Shown: positions 9,307-20,756 of the stretch, one piece after another
Position numbering within the stretch: the first letter of the stretch is position 1
Layout: every line of letters begins with the position of its first letter
Source of the DNA: Anisodus tanguticus
Lineage: Eukaryota > Streptophyta > Magnoliopsida > Solanales > Solanaceae
Assembly (NCBI GenBank): GCA_034509755.1
Contig: CM067549.1
Span: 40,499,305 to 40,563,304, forward strand
Direction of reading: 5' to 3'
Length of the DNA stretch: 64,000 nucleotides
The notes under the pieces: model-generated
Told to the model about the DNA's origin: nothing
What the model saw: the letters and a program-made list of their open reading frames with translations, nothing else
The model's database searches: none
Position numbers and translations under genes: made by a program

Positions 9307-12080
9307 ATGACTAAAACCAACACCCCTTTTTCTTCAAGAAATTTTTCTCCGGTACCTTCATCTCCGCTGGATACCGATTACGCCACCAGCGCCGGTGAAT
9401 CTCCTGAGGCTCAGGCTGCCGTCGAGCCCAAAGCTTTAGATACGCTCACATTCACTTTTTGTTTTGACAATGAATTTGCCGTTCGCGCTGCCACTTTGAA
9501 ATCTGACCGAGGTGAAGATGCTAAAAACTGATCGACCTCCATAAATCTTTCCATCCTCAACACAAGACTATGGTTGGACCGCCCGGACGAGGATATCACT
9601 ACCTACAGGTTCGGGTACTCCAATGTTTACACATATCATTTCACCTTCCAGCTGGACCCTTCGATCGATAATGTGATCTTAGAAATGTGTAGGATTTACA
9701 ATTTGTGTCTTGCACAAATTGGTCCATCCGTCTGGAGGGATGTAACCTGCCTCTGATTTATGGCCAACAAGGTCGATAAATTTTTTACCTTGGATCATCT
9801 AATCCGATTATATGTTCCAAAATTCTCCTATGGCGGGATCGTCTATATCTCAAAATGAGGTAAATTTCCCATCTTCTCCAACATCGATGAAGATCGGGAC
9901 CGAGGTTGGATGGAGCGTTTTGTCTTAGTTCCTACCGTTGAAATCATTATGGCTAGGTTCATGCCTTTCCCGGAGGAATGGAACTTAAACCATAAGTACC
10001 AGCAATCACTCTCTTTGGTTTTATATAATACCTTTAATTGACAATTTATCCTAAGCTTTTTTGTTGTCACCTTTTTAGTTGTCCACTGGACTACGGCCCA
10101 TATCGATAACCTTCACACATGAGTCGAAAAAATTATAAGCACTTATCCGCATAGAGACCGAATATGGAAAATACTTTCTAAAAATCGATGTAAAGCTCAA
10201 AACCACGGTTAGCATCCTCTGAACTCCTTCTTTTTTACCATTCTCATGCATATGTTTACCATTTCTTTTTAAAAAAAAACACCCAGGTTTACCGGAAGGT
10301 ACTTCAGTCCTAAGGACTAACCCTGCGGCCACTTTGGCTCTCCCTAATCCGGTGCTCGATCCGGATGCATCCGTTTGCTGTATTGCCGAAGTACTAAAGA
10401 AAAAGAAAACCTCAAAACTCAAATCCTCAAAACCTCTGAAGTCTCTCTTGGTTACTTTGAAGAGGAAAAGAACTCCAAAAGTGGGTAGATCTTCCAGGGT
10501 TAAGAACACCACTCTCTCTCTCCGAACGAAGATGTTTGGGTGAAGAAGACCACCACCACTCCGATAGAAGATGTTTCTCCTGGAGTCAGTGAAAGCGCTG
10601 TTGCAGAAGTTGTCGTGCCCTCATCTGGTGTCGTACCAACTTCTGCCACTATGCCTCTAACTACCAAACAAATACCCGTCATCATTGAAGATGACGATGA
10701 AGCAACGGATGAGGAGTCGTTGCCAAATAAATGAAAGACTTCAACTTCTACTCCATCATCATAACCGGCGCTCGGCTTTGGGCAAGAGGACTTTGAGTGC
10801 CTCTTCGGTGAGGCTGGAACCTCTGCAAGCATGGCTCCGCTGATGGACACCTCCAGGTTTGCACATATGTCTATTCCCCAGAGGCTCAAGAAATTATCTC
10901 GCCCTTCGAAGAACCATGCAACCTCCCTGTCCAAGCTTCCGGCTCCCAGCGTAGACCCAAATATGATAAGGATTGTAACCCTCTCATTTTCCAAAGACCC
11001 AACTTCTTGTCTCGGCATGTCGGGGTCGCGAGCTACTTGAGGCCTTTGGTGTCTGAGTTCGATAAGGATAAAATGAAGAACATTTCATAGAAGTGCTTTA
11101 TCACCGAGGGGATGCATCCATCCAACCGGGTATATTCACCTAACCTTTCTTTACTTTCATTTATATCCGAACCACTAAGAAAGTTGATTTGTGCTATGAG
11201 TATCAATCCAAAAATGAATCTATTATTCAATACTATTTATGACGTTATACTTGTCTTTTTCTTCTAACATACTCTAACTCGGGCTCAACACATATTTTTG
11301 CAGTCATCCATTTCGGTCGAGAACGGTTTCCTCTGATGCATCAAGGAGAACGAGGACCTTAAGGATCAAATGGATGCCCAAGACAGAGAGATTCGACATC
11401 TCAACGAAATCCTTCAGCAAAAATAAGCGTAATTGCAGCAGGCTGGTGATCTATCTGTTGTTAGAGATGAGTTGGACCGAGTTAATGGTGACTACATCCG
11501 GGTCATGAATGACCTCGAACTCATGCAAGAGGAAAATAAATCTTTGGCAAAGGAGAATGATAATCTCTTTAACGATGTCCAGGCCCTCACCCAGGAACTC
11601 GAAGAGCAAGAAGAGGCCCAACACTACCAAGCGCAGAAAGAAGACTTCCTTAACTCTGAGATCGACTGCCTCACCATCGAGCTTGCCTGACTTGAGGCGG
11701 AGAAAATTGTTGAGCAGGTTGCTATTAAGAAAGACTTTGAACGAGACTTGGCAATATCTCAAGATTAGGTCCGCCAGCAAACTCAGACCATCGAAAGATT
11801 GAGAAATGACCTCGAAGCCTGTACCCGGAGGAACGATGAGATTTCGGTCCAACTGGCTCAAGCCTTGCCTGAATGAGACCAAGATCTTGCCGATTAGGAG
11901 GCCGAATTGGCCCAAAAAATGCTGAAAATCGAGCACACAACTTGGAATATCTGAAGGTTCACATTGGAACAGGCTCGTGAGGGGATCCCGGACTTGGACT
12001 CCAAGATTGCTGAAGCAAGGGTTGTAGAGCACCGAGGAAGATCTCGAAGATTCCGAGAGAGTCTGACTGATCTATAGGCT
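9307..12080 (+). pseudogene. Antisense ORF of the Tat-like element, decayed and intron-bearing
   Basis: On the plus strand, opposite to pol, a reading frame opens with ATG at 9307 (MTKTNTPFSSRNFSPVPSS). It continues past in-frame stops at 9529 and about 9754. The first part carries YRFGYSNVYTYHFTFQL, LCLAQIGPSVW, FFTLDHLIRLYVPKFSYGG and DEDRDRGWMERFVLVPT. I recognise this pattern as a Solanaceae 'putative plant transposon protein' type domain. Apparent GT...AG introns lie at about 9996-10078, 10208-10286 and 11130-11303. The middle is Pro/Ser/Thr- and Lys-rich. The last third (about 11330-12070) is a long coiled coil rich in Glu, Gln and Leu, such as ENKSLAKENDNLFNDVQ. Several stops show it is dead. 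Its role in such elements is unknown. Confidence 0.55.
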
Positions 12081-13249
12081 TACATGCCTTTGTATATTTT
12101 TTTCTTTTTCCGTGTAATTTTGTTCTGGCTGTTTTCCTGACCTTGTTTATGAATGAATATATTTCAGCCTTTTTTTTTGTCTCAATTGTAATTTTTATAT
12201 TTTTTCGCATTTGTTATTGCTTTCTTGTTTCAATATTTCAGAGTTTTACTTAAACAACCCATCACTTAGCTTGTTTTAATTTGGGTGAAAGTTCTCCTGG
12301 TCTTTTAAATGACTTAATCAATTTTGAATACAAATATTTACTTTAGTAGATTCATACCGGGCAAATCCTTCCGGTTTTGGGTCATTTAATGACTAAGTAT
12401 AAGGACCTTACTTTTATGCTTATGAATAAGACGTCTCTTATTCATTTCGGGCATGAATGTTAGAACTTTATTTATTCTCAAATTTTTAGACAATCCGAGT
12501 TTCTTTAAAATAGGCTGGACTCATTTGATCCAGTGCCTTAGAAGCATGCTTTTAGAACATTACTCAATTTGTTCCGGATGCTTTTATGACGACAGTCTCC
12601 AGTTAAGGACTTAACAAACTTAGCTCGTAAACCTAACAACTTTACCAATTATTCGAAGAAGTACCGACAAAGAAGAAACATAAAGTTTAACTTTCGAGAC
12701 AAATTTTGAACAAAGTGTAATTTCATTTATGCTTTGCTTCGGATGAAAACTGGGCAAGATTCATTCGATCTTTTTGTCTTTACATGACTTTTCCGTAACA
12801 TTAATACTATTTGGGTAGGATTCATTCAATTGTTAACCCTTACAAAATTTCACAATTCAAAAAACTTAAAAAAACTTTGAATTTCCTCGAATTTCTTCAC
12901 TGTGAACTCTTTCACTTCTCATCCGAGGGTCCGAATGGCAGTCCCCTAGTGTTTGTGTTCGAAGCATGAGAATTTAAACACTATTTGCTTTTCACTATCG
13001 GGAAGTCCTAGTGTTCTTGTCCAATTTTCATCCACTTAGTAACCCGCTTTACATTGTTGCCTCATTAAAGATCTTGCCCGGAAAAAAAAATCGGAATAAA
13101 ACCCGTGCTAAGAAAAAAAGTGTGAAACAAGTATTTTCATACCTAATTTTAATTTTCTGGTCTTTGCATAATAACTCCGACTTTTTCCCTGCAAAAGTTA
13201 ATAATTCCGAAATAAATAAAGTTCAAATAATTAACCGAATACATACCTT
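12081..13249. other. Non-coding spacer inside the Tat-like element
   Basis: This is AT-rich DNA between the end of the antisense frame and the integrase remnant. Mid-length motifs such as CCGGGCAAATCCTTCCGG and CATTCGATC/CATTCAAT recur loosely. I see no domain, only short frames. Confidence 0.4.
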
Positions 13250-13560
13250 AGCAATAAGATCGCTTCAAGTGACTGATGTTTCAATTGTTCAACAACTTTT
13301 GTCCATCTTCGGCTTTTAATTGGTACGAGCCTTTACCGATTATTCCTGACACTTTGTAGGGTCCCTCACAGTTCGGGCCCAACTTTCCTTCATTGGAATT
13401 TTTGGTGTTGAAGGTCACTTATCGTAGAACCAAGTCCCATACTTGAAAGTGCATAAGATTAATCTGCCGATTGTAGTATCTTCCCATCCTTTGCTTTTGA
13501 GCCACTAGCCGTAGAAATGCTAACTCACGGTGTTAATCTGTTAAGTCAAAGATTGACTAC
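13250..13560 (-). pseudogene. Ty3-gypsy integrase C-terminus
   Basis: The minus strand, with frame changes and stops, reads the usual end of a gypsy integrase. It has QRMGRYYNRQI-like and GKLGPNCEGPYKV (the GPY motif, about 13395-13350). Then come IGKGSYQLKAEDGQKLLNN and NISHLKR near 13265. It is the only surviving pol piece of this element. It lies about 80 bp from the 5' LTR because everything upstream in the element was deleted. Confidence 0.72.
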
Positions 13561-13642
13561 CATAGCTTCGTTGTTCGACTCTTCGGTTGTATGGGTGATA
13601 AACAAAATAAAGTGTACCTTTCCAAGTGTTCATGGGAGTTTG

Positions 13643-14341
13643 GCCAGGAAACTAAAATATTTTTCACTTATTTGAAATTTTGAAGTTGAAGTTTAAGATA
13701 GAGTTATGTTTAGTTACAGTTTTTGTAAAAAATATTTGTGTTTACTCCAAAAAAAGGTATAATTGAATTTGTAAGTGGTTTTAAGGATACGTAAATTGAT
13801 TTACAGTAAAAAGTAATAAGCAATTAACAATAGATAGCAAAGGGAGATAGTAAGTGAGAAAATTAGCCTATAATACCGTAAATCAAGATGAATTCCCACA
13901 GCAATAGTGGTTCGTGCCTCAACTTAATTGCTTCGGTTTGAGCAAAAAATGAGAGCTTATGATTATAATCGCAATAAGTAAGATTGTACAAGTGTGAATA
14001 ATGAGAATGGAATGCCCTTCCAACATGAAAGTTGTGTTCCTTTTATAATTATGAATTAAGGTGTTAATGATCGAGATTCTCTCTCTAATTACAAAATACA
14101 ATTAAAGCTAATAAAGTCTCCTTAATGATAGAGGAGTAACGACTAGCGCCATATCCGGAACGGATACACGCCGAACGCTCCCCGATTTCTTACTCGGTGT
14201 CAACTGGCTCGGTTGCTACCCGATCTCGACTCGACATCCGGTCTAACCTAATGTCACCCATATTCGATTTAGAACCCAACCACCTACCTTGAATCCCACA
14301 CTCAAATCTTGCCACGTGTCGTGTTGGTTTTCACCTTATAC
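13643..14341 (-). repeat. 5' LTR of the Tat-like element
   Basis: It is the partner of 8211-8908 and ends on the plus strand at CCTTATACA. The inner edge near 13643 directly follows the integrase remnant, with no primer-binding site visible between them. This is consistent with an internal deletion. Confidence 0.72.
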
Positions 14342-15545
14342 AATTTGATTGTTTGAATGTACTGAAAGTGAAAACAACATTTAAGGTGTTTTCAAAAATC
14401 TAAATTCAACTTAAAGTTGTATTTGAAACTTTCATGGTCAAACGCTATTTTTCAAATAAAATGAAAAAGAAATCGGGAAAAAGTGAAATTATCATGGTCA
14501 AACCGGTCCTTAATTAATACTTCTTCCAACACTTTTTCCCTTTTAATTAATAAAAAAATATTTTTATAACTAGTAATAATTTAATTTCAAATTTCTCATT
14601 TACACTTAATAAGATACTAATTTATAGCCACACAAATTTCTATGATTTATATTAAATTACAAATTTCAACAGTACATACATTTTTACTTATAGTAATTTA
14701 CCCTATGACGTTGAATCCAGATTTCCTTTACACACCTTTCTAATACAAAATTCATTTTACACGCCGAATACATACTTCACGAAACGGATAGAAGAATTAA
14801 ATGTGTCCAACATTATACGTTACTCAATCTGTCTCTTTTAAAATTTTTAAAAAAAAAACAGGAAGTATGACTTGCATTTTCTTTTTATAATAATATAACG
14901 GTGAAAGAATAGATTAGTCAAACGAACTAATAGTGTTAGGAAAAAAACATGAACTAATAGGGACAAACATTAATCGTGACCTCCAATTTTTCTCGCTCTT
15001 CAACTCCAGAGGGAAATTGTTTGGGAGAAATATATTAATAAAACAAAATGCTAAAATATTGTTCTGCCGTAATTAAATTATTTTTTGGGAACATATACTC
15101 CGAAAAAAATATGTGTTCAAGACATAAAATAAGAGATTGGCAAAATGTATTTTTCTTCCGTGTAATTCTTTACTAAAAGGAGAGTACAAATTTCACTAGA
15201 TGAAATTTTTTCACTCCTATTCTTAATTAATGCAGAAAAATAAATTCCTAGAGCCTCCGATCACTATACTTAAAAATATATATTACACATCGTTTGATCG
15301 TGTAAACAAGTTATACACGAACGACCAAACAAGTCTTACATGCATTATAATGATAGTATTATAAAACAGGAATTATAATGACCTGTGCATTTAGAAAAAA
15401 ATTAGATTAATAAGAGATTAATCATATGTAGTCTTTGCCAATTTCCTTTCAATTTTAGGTGTTATGGTCCCGATTTTTATATGAATTTATTTATTTATAT
15501 TTTTAATATTGAAATTTTGTAAAATTAATAAATAAAAAATACGCG
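14342..15545. other. AT-rich intergenic DNA with a MITE-like block
   Basis: No gene is visible. Positions about 14345-14515 carry TCATGGTCAAAC twice (about 14433 and 14494) in a tract of GTGAAAA/TTTTCA motifs. This is reminiscent of common Solanaceae MITEs, but clear inverted ends are lacking. The rest, to the insertion site of the next element, is AT-rich with homopolymer runs. Confidence 0.3.
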
Positions 15546-15550
15546 CAAAT

Positions 15551-16643
15551 TGTTGGAAATTTGCCTTTGGCGGGAGTTGCGACCGACCAACTTTAACGGC
15601 TTAAACACTAGTGTAACGTATGTTGGAGAATCCGGTTCTCCACACATGCATGATCTACTAAGTACGTAGATAACCGTAGGGCCAAGAATCGTCAAATTTC
15701 ATTGAGAAATGAAAGAGATATTGGTTCACGAAGTAAGGTGTTTGAAGCATGGAAAGTGTGGTATTGTGTTCAATTCTCCCTCATCGGTAGAGGAAGAAAG
15801 AATTGTTGTGTATATAAGACTCGAAATTGGTTTGGGGTTTGGGACCCCAAGGGGTATCCCATGTGTTTAAAGGAGGGAGGACCTAGATGTGCTTCGGTTC
15901 AAGGAAAGACCACACGCGCGCCGCCGCCGCCCGCCCGTCCCGTTCCGGTTCCGAGTTCCGGGTCACGGATCACGGATCACGGATTGTGGGCTGTGGGTCG
16001 ACGGTCAAGACAGAAATGCCAAGCACTCAATTCAGCCATTTATTTTGGCTGAATTACTCCTCCTATAATGGCCAAATCCGTTGGTCTTTCTCCCATTAAT
16101 GTTGGTGACTTTACTACCTCCATAATGGCCATTATTTGGCTATTATGGAGGCAGTTTTCAGGCAGTAAAACAGTCCATCCCTCTCCTATATAAACACCCC
16201 CCTTACACCATTGTTGATAACAAGAGTTAACAGTAAGAGATGCAGCAAAACAGTGCACGAAAATACACAACCAAAATAGTTTTCTTCCTACAACTTCCAA
16301 GCATCATTTCGTTACTCAATATTCTTCACGGTAGCTCTTGAGTTTCCTTTGCTCAAGGGTTCCATTGCTGTTTTATCTTGGGAGACAAATTGTCCAGGAC
16401 GTATAAAGGATACATACGGGGCAATATTGTCTTAAGGACAGAGTGCTACACTCGACTCAGCAAAAACAATTTACATTTTTCCGTCTTACAAAGCTGGAAT
16501 TTCCGGTTTTTACTTGTGTAACAATTGTAATTTCAGATTACTAGTTGAATTATTGAATCTTTGTTTATCCTTTCGAATACTTGTAATAGTTATATACTTC
16601 CCGTACTGCTTTATAAAGTACCATAGAGCAAAAATACCCAACA
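15551..16643 (+). repeat. 5' LTR of element 3
   Basis: It is 1093 bp, TG...CA, and almost identical to 20757-22035 apart from a 186 bp length difference. A strong TATA box (TATATAAAC, about 16188-16196) lies after a cluster of ATAATGGCC/GGCCATTAT motifs at about 16065-16140. The R/U5 part follows. Confidence 0.9.
16188..16196 (+). promoter_or_regulatory. TATA box of the element 3 LTR
   Basis: CTCCTATATAAACACCCC is a textbook plant TATA context about 450 bp before the LTR end. The same site recurs in the second LTR near 21581-21589. Confidence 0.65.
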
Positions 16644-16687
16644 TCTTAAGACAATACTTGTATAGTATTACTATTAGTGTTCGAAAG

Positions 16688-16978
16688 ATGTCGGTCAAAA
16701 ATTGTGTGACCAAATCTGGATATGGCAATGGTTTTCTGGTAGAAGAGAGTGACGATGATGAACGTGTTCATGGTGTCACCGCTACCAAGACTGGTGGGAA
16801 GAAGCGCTCTCGAGAGCCTGAGGATGTCAACTGGGACAAGAGGAGAAGATTGAAGATGTGGTTCTATCTTGCAGCAGAAGGCTTATATCTGTCCCAGACA
16901 AAAGATCCGAATAATGGTGAGAAAGAAATGGACACTCAGTCTGATGAAGTGACTGAAGTGAGCCAGAATCCGAAATAG
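16688..16978 (+). CDS. Small basic/acidic ORF in the gag position of element 3
   Basis: This is a 96-residue open frame with ATG at 16688, 44 bp after the LTR. It replaces the gag expected here. The middle is strongly charged, with EESDDDERVHG and a bipartite-like basic run, KKRSREPEDVNWDKRRRLK (about residues 38-56). The C-terminus reads MDTQSDEVTEVSQ. I know no family for it. The open frame can be extended upstream into the LTR (to about 16514), but this ATG is the first after the LTR. The DNA coding the C-terminus (from 16928) is the same motif that is repeated downstream at 17404-17655. It might be a leader peptide, a remnant of a captured gene, or chance. Confidence 0.4.
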   Translation: MSVKNCVTKSGYGNGFLVEESDDDERVHGVTATKTGGKKRSREPEDVNWDKRRRLKMWFYLAAEGLYLSQTKDPNNGEKEMDTQSDEVTEVSQNPK

Positions 16979-16980
16979 GG

Positions 16981-17060
16981 ATAAGTATTTTTCTTACTTG
17001 TCAAGAATAAAGATTAAATGATAAGTATTTTTCTTACTTGTCAAGAATAAAGATTAAATG
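16981..17060 (+). repeat. Perfect 40 bp tandem duplication
   Basis: Positions 16981-17020 and 17021-17060 are identical, beginning ATAAGTATTTTTCTTACTTG. The duplication lies directly after the stop of the small ORF. Confidence 0.95.
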
Positions 17061-17064
17061 ATGT

Positions 17065-17134
17065 CTGATTAAAAATAAATTAAAGTAAGGAGGAATATAA
17101 AATTAATTTATATTCCTTACGCTTTAAAAATCAG
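17065..17134. repeat. Imperfect hairpin in the element 3 leader
   Basis: The left arm, CTGATT...TAAAGTAAGG...AATATAAA, pairs with the right arm, TTTATATTCCTTACGCTTTA...AATCAG, around a short AT loop. The arms span the whole interval with a few mismatches and bulges. It could act as an RNA structure such as a dimer or packaging signal, but that is inference. Confidence 0.6.
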
Positions 17135-17403
17135 AAGTTTAATCTCTTCTTCTTTCCCGTTTAAAGATTGGATTTTGTAAACGACTTAAAAAGATCGATT
17201 CTTTTAAGTGTAATAATTAAAAGTGTGTAAAGTATGTTCGCACATACGATGGAGAGAGATCCACTAACTGTGCGAAAACTGTTACCACACTTAAGTAAGC
17301 GCCAAGAATTATCTGGGCACCAATCATAACGGAAGAAGTCTAAAAGTTAATGACGTTGAACCTGTCATATTATTTGGCAGAAGATCCTTCATAGGATGAT
17401 ATT

Positions 17404-17655
17404 GGACACTCAGTCATATAAAGCCTCCGGGCGACTGGAGTGGGCCAAAATTTCCTTTGATATGATAATAAACTGGACACTCAGTCATATAAAGCCTCCG
17501 GGCGACTGGAGTGGGGCCAAAATTGATTTCATAAGAAAAGGAATGGACACCTAGTAAGGTGGGCCAGAGTTTCCAGGTCTTAAACGATCTGAAGGCCTAA
17601 AGAAAGGCAGAAAATAAATTGGACACTCAGTCTGCCAAAGCAACTGGAGTGGGCC
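17404..17655 (+). repeat. Diverged direct repeats of a GGACACTCAGTC...GAGTGGGCC motif
   Basis: Copies start near 17404, 17472, 17544 (degenerate) and 17621. The first two share more than 40 bases, including ATAAAGCCTCCGGGCGACTG. A further relative lies inside the small ORF at about 16928-16966. The series looks like a local amplification of one segment. Confidence 0.75.
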
Positions 17656-17929
17656 AGAGTATCCAAATCACATATGATCTGGTTACGCCCTAACCACGGG
17701 CAAGAAGTTGTTCATGTGAAGCAACGCCACCTCTAAAGTAGAAGGGGTTGGAAAGGTTGTCCTCAATAGGACTTCATGGATTGTGATCACTCTAAGATGA
17801 GGTGATACATATTCCTAACTTGGTTTAAGGGACGCTGTTGGTCAAGCTGGTTTGAGACTACTCCAACAGGTCTGTAATAACTAAGAATGGTACAGTACGT
17901 CTGTAGCCGAATGAATGATATATTTGTAA

Positions 17930-18900
17930 TCCGTGCATCTATGCCATCATAGATTAAGACACGTTAAATAGCAAGTCATTCAAAAGCTAGCAAAGTTGAG
18001 ATTGTTGCCTTCTTTCGACATAAACCCTCAAAATGAATGTGAGGTACGCGAAGATGCAAAATCACCTTTCTAAATTCCGTCAAGGGAATAGCGAAAGAAG
18101 TACCGCTCCTCTAGAACTTAGTCACACCTACTTGGGTGATTTGAAGTTTATACAAAATAGAGGGGGGAGACAAGTACGTTGTGATCTTCATTATTGATGG
18201 TACAACGTATGGAATCCTTTGTTTATTGAAAAGCAAAGATGAAGTTATTGAAGCGGATAAGCGCTACAAAGCAGAAGTTGATATTCAACTAAGCCTACGG
18301 ATTGAGAAATTCGTAATGATAGAGGGGGAGAATGTGAAACATCGTTCATTAAACGACTGCTCATTACTCACCTCAGTCTAACGGTGTTAGCCAAGCGCAA
18401 ACCCGTACGCCTAAATTATATGGGGCAAGTCGATCCTTACCGCTAATGCGATTCTCAACAGAACTCCGCATAAGGATAAGGATAACTCTCCGTGTGAGAC
18501 ATGGAAAGGATCTCACATACAAAAGTTGTGATGTGGGGTGTCTTGGTAGAAGTTGGACTACCGAAATAGGTCAAGACTGTAGATTGAATATCCATTGGAT
18601 CTGCAAATAACAGTAGTGTTGATCGCCTCTTGGCGTCAAAGAATGCTGAATTCTTTGCAGATAACTTTCCTTGGAAAAAGGAAAAAAAAAAGGAGTAATT
18701 GCTCAAGGTTAACAAGAACCCGCGAGGGCCTGACTGTCCGGAACTAGACGTTCCGTATCTTCAGGACTCGAAAGTTGCTGGCTATCCGGAACTTAATATT
18801 CCAGATCTGCAGAACTCAGGGATTCTAGATGTTGAACCAAGACGGAGCAAAGAGGGGACAAAGACTTGTTCCAGTCCTTCTAGCTTGTATGGTTGAGAAC
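17930..18900 (+). pseudogene. Decayed integrase and linker of element 3
   Basis: The plus strand around 17955-18060 reads a copy of the pre-integrase region of element 1, with AKLRLLPSF matching VKLELLPSI. At 18181-18330 it reads FIIDGTTYGILCLLKSKDE, corresponding to the integrase core FIDDSTRYCYLYLLKSKDE. The SDRGGEY segment has become MIEGENV. At 18720-18860 the linker with CPELDVPYLQDS and EPRRSK is kept. Stops and frame changes are frequent, so no enzyme could be made. Reverse transcriptase is almost gone, with only fragments near 19000-19120. Confidence 0.75.
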
Positions 18901-19659
18901 AAACCATGGACAATTAACAAATAATTATTATCTCCAAAAGCGCTGCTTTGGAAAGAAGCTAAAGAGAGAAATAGATTCCATATATAGAACCATACTTGTG
19001 TAATGGTTAATCTTTCTCCGGGAAAAGAACCTTTGGGTTGTAAAATGTGCTCCCCTGTGAGTAGCCTAACATCCAGGGCCATTGTAGTCTTGCGCGGCAT
19101 GGATGTTGAACTAGCCTTCCTAACCGGAGAGTTGGAAGAAGAGGATCAGAATTGGTTTGCTGAACTGTTGGGCTTCTTTCTGAACTTTCATTTTGGTCCC
19201 CGAAATGTTAACATTTTGGTCTGAAAGTCTCGGATAAAACGAAACAATGAATCGACCACGAAACATTAACTCGAAGTTAGAAAGCCAACGGTTGGAAAAC
19301 CAACGGTGCGAGAGTGAAAATCATATTGAAACAAAGTCTCGATATGAAAGATATGCGTATCACGAGATGACATCTTAGGAATTGGATTTCTAAGACATCT
19401 AACGGATCGGCCGATAGTTGACGGTCTCGTTGAAGCCACCAATGGATATGAATCATAGAACTGATTGGAATCATGGTGCACTCATAGACAAGGAGCGATA
19501 TGCTCAGGTCATGTGTAGTTCAATGTATTGTACATACTACAACCGACCTGGTATCGTCCTACAAACCGATCAGTTGAACTAAGGTTCACTGATGATCTTA
19601 ATACATGATCAATAGAAGGCGTTAAGTCGGATATGACGATATCGAATTATTCGCTTATC

Positions 19660-20130
19660 TACGGATTATAGTATTCGGATGTCCAAATGCGGTTACGGGA
19701 GAACACGGTGATGCAACCTGGACATCGGATCGAAGAACACCAAAGCCACAAGTAAATGTGTATGGTGGTTCTTGGAAAATCCTCTAAGCAAACTTGCATC
19801 GGCCGATTCATGATGGAATCGGAGTTTATCGCTTTATACAAAGCATGAAAGAAGTTGAGTAACTTCACGGCTCCTTAGAGGACGTCCCTTATTGGGAGAA
19901 ACCCGTGCCTTCAACAGTTATACACTGTGGCTAGCCGGTCGGCTTCAGAAAGGACACGGATGACGGCGTCCGGACATATCTGTCAGGATCTGTCGGAGAC
20001 ATAAGACCGTATGGCAGTTGATCATCACGGGTGTCACATCCTTGTGTACTAACTAAGGGACTACCCGGAGATCAAGTGTTCTGCCTGTCTAGGGGAATTG
20101 GCTCAAAACCCAAAATATACGGACCAATAC
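19660..20130 (+). pseudogene. Decayed RNase H and 3' coding end of element 3
   Basis: Positions about 19760-19850 read CMVVLGKSSKQTCIGRFM and then MESEFIALYKA, the RNase H core seen in element 1. The ending LAQNPKYTDQY (about 20098-20130) corresponds to the element 1 C-terminus. Frames are interrupted by stops. From 20300 to 20756 non-coding sequence leads to the polypurine tract. Confidence 0.7.
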
Positions 20131-20756
20131 AGTGGAAACCCAACCTTACGAACTGGAGATCCCAGTAATTTGGTTCAATGGGAAAACTAAGTTGTAAAGG
20201 TTCAGTTGATCGCTTCAGTATTAGCATGAGCACTTCGGATAGTGATTTCTGAAAAGAAACACCAAATCCAAAGCCATTCCCGCGATATACTTTAAGTGCT
20301 ATCTGCAGTGTGGGTAAAGGTTAAGTTTTCAAAACCTGTAATGCTCCTCAACAGTTGAGGTTAGGTTTTTTGGGAAACTTTTAATGGTTCCTAACACTTG
20401 TGAAGTGGGGTATAACAGGATACCTTGTAGGAGACCACCTATTTAAGTGCGAGGACGGGCCGCCTCAAAATGAACGCACTTAAGAATCCAAGACGTTGTC
20501 CATGGCCAAAACGGACAAAACATTACGAAGAAGAGAGTAAGGGAATTTATTGTGTTGGTATCATTGTCTTGGCTTACACTAAACACTGACGGTTCAAGAC
20601 ATCACGTTCACCGCGCAGTAAGTAAGTCCGATGGTATTCAACTATGGAAGGTTCAAAGCGAGGCTACCTCTCCTTATGCAACATAGGTCCGCTGAAATAT
20701 TGCTGGAAATGAAAAGACACCATGTGAGTGCGCCAAAATCTCTTTCAAGAGGGGAT

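Larger units (their letters stand above)
8211..14341 (-). mobile_element. 5'-deleted Ty3-gypsy element, Tat-like
   Basis: Direct repeats 8211-8908 and 13643-14341 are LTRs. Each begins on the minus strand with TGTATA(C/A)GGT. A purine tract (AAAGTGAGGGGAC on the minus strand, about 8927-8915) sits against the 8908 boundary, so the element runs on the minus strand and its 5' LTR is at 13643-14341. The only pol left is an integrase C-terminus at 13250-13560, close to the 5' LTR, so gag, protease, RT and most of integrase are deleted. The remainder is a spacer plus a long decayed frame on the opposite strand (9307-12080). An antisense extra ORF between pol and the 3' LTR is known from Tat-lineage elements such as Grande. 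Assignment to Tat is inferred from this layout. Confidence 0.72.

Noticed and set aside
10500..11018. 172-codon minus-strand frame
   Set aside because: Lies opposite the plus-strand antisense ORF of the Tat-like element and has no motif.
11451..12032. 193-codon minus-strand frame
   Set aside because: Shadow of the plus-strand coiled-coil region; Leu/Phe-rich because the sense codons are Glu/Gln/Lys-rich.
17404..17655. Regulatory repeat array of a host gene
   Set aside because: The repeats lie wholly within the copia element and resemble its own ORF sequence.
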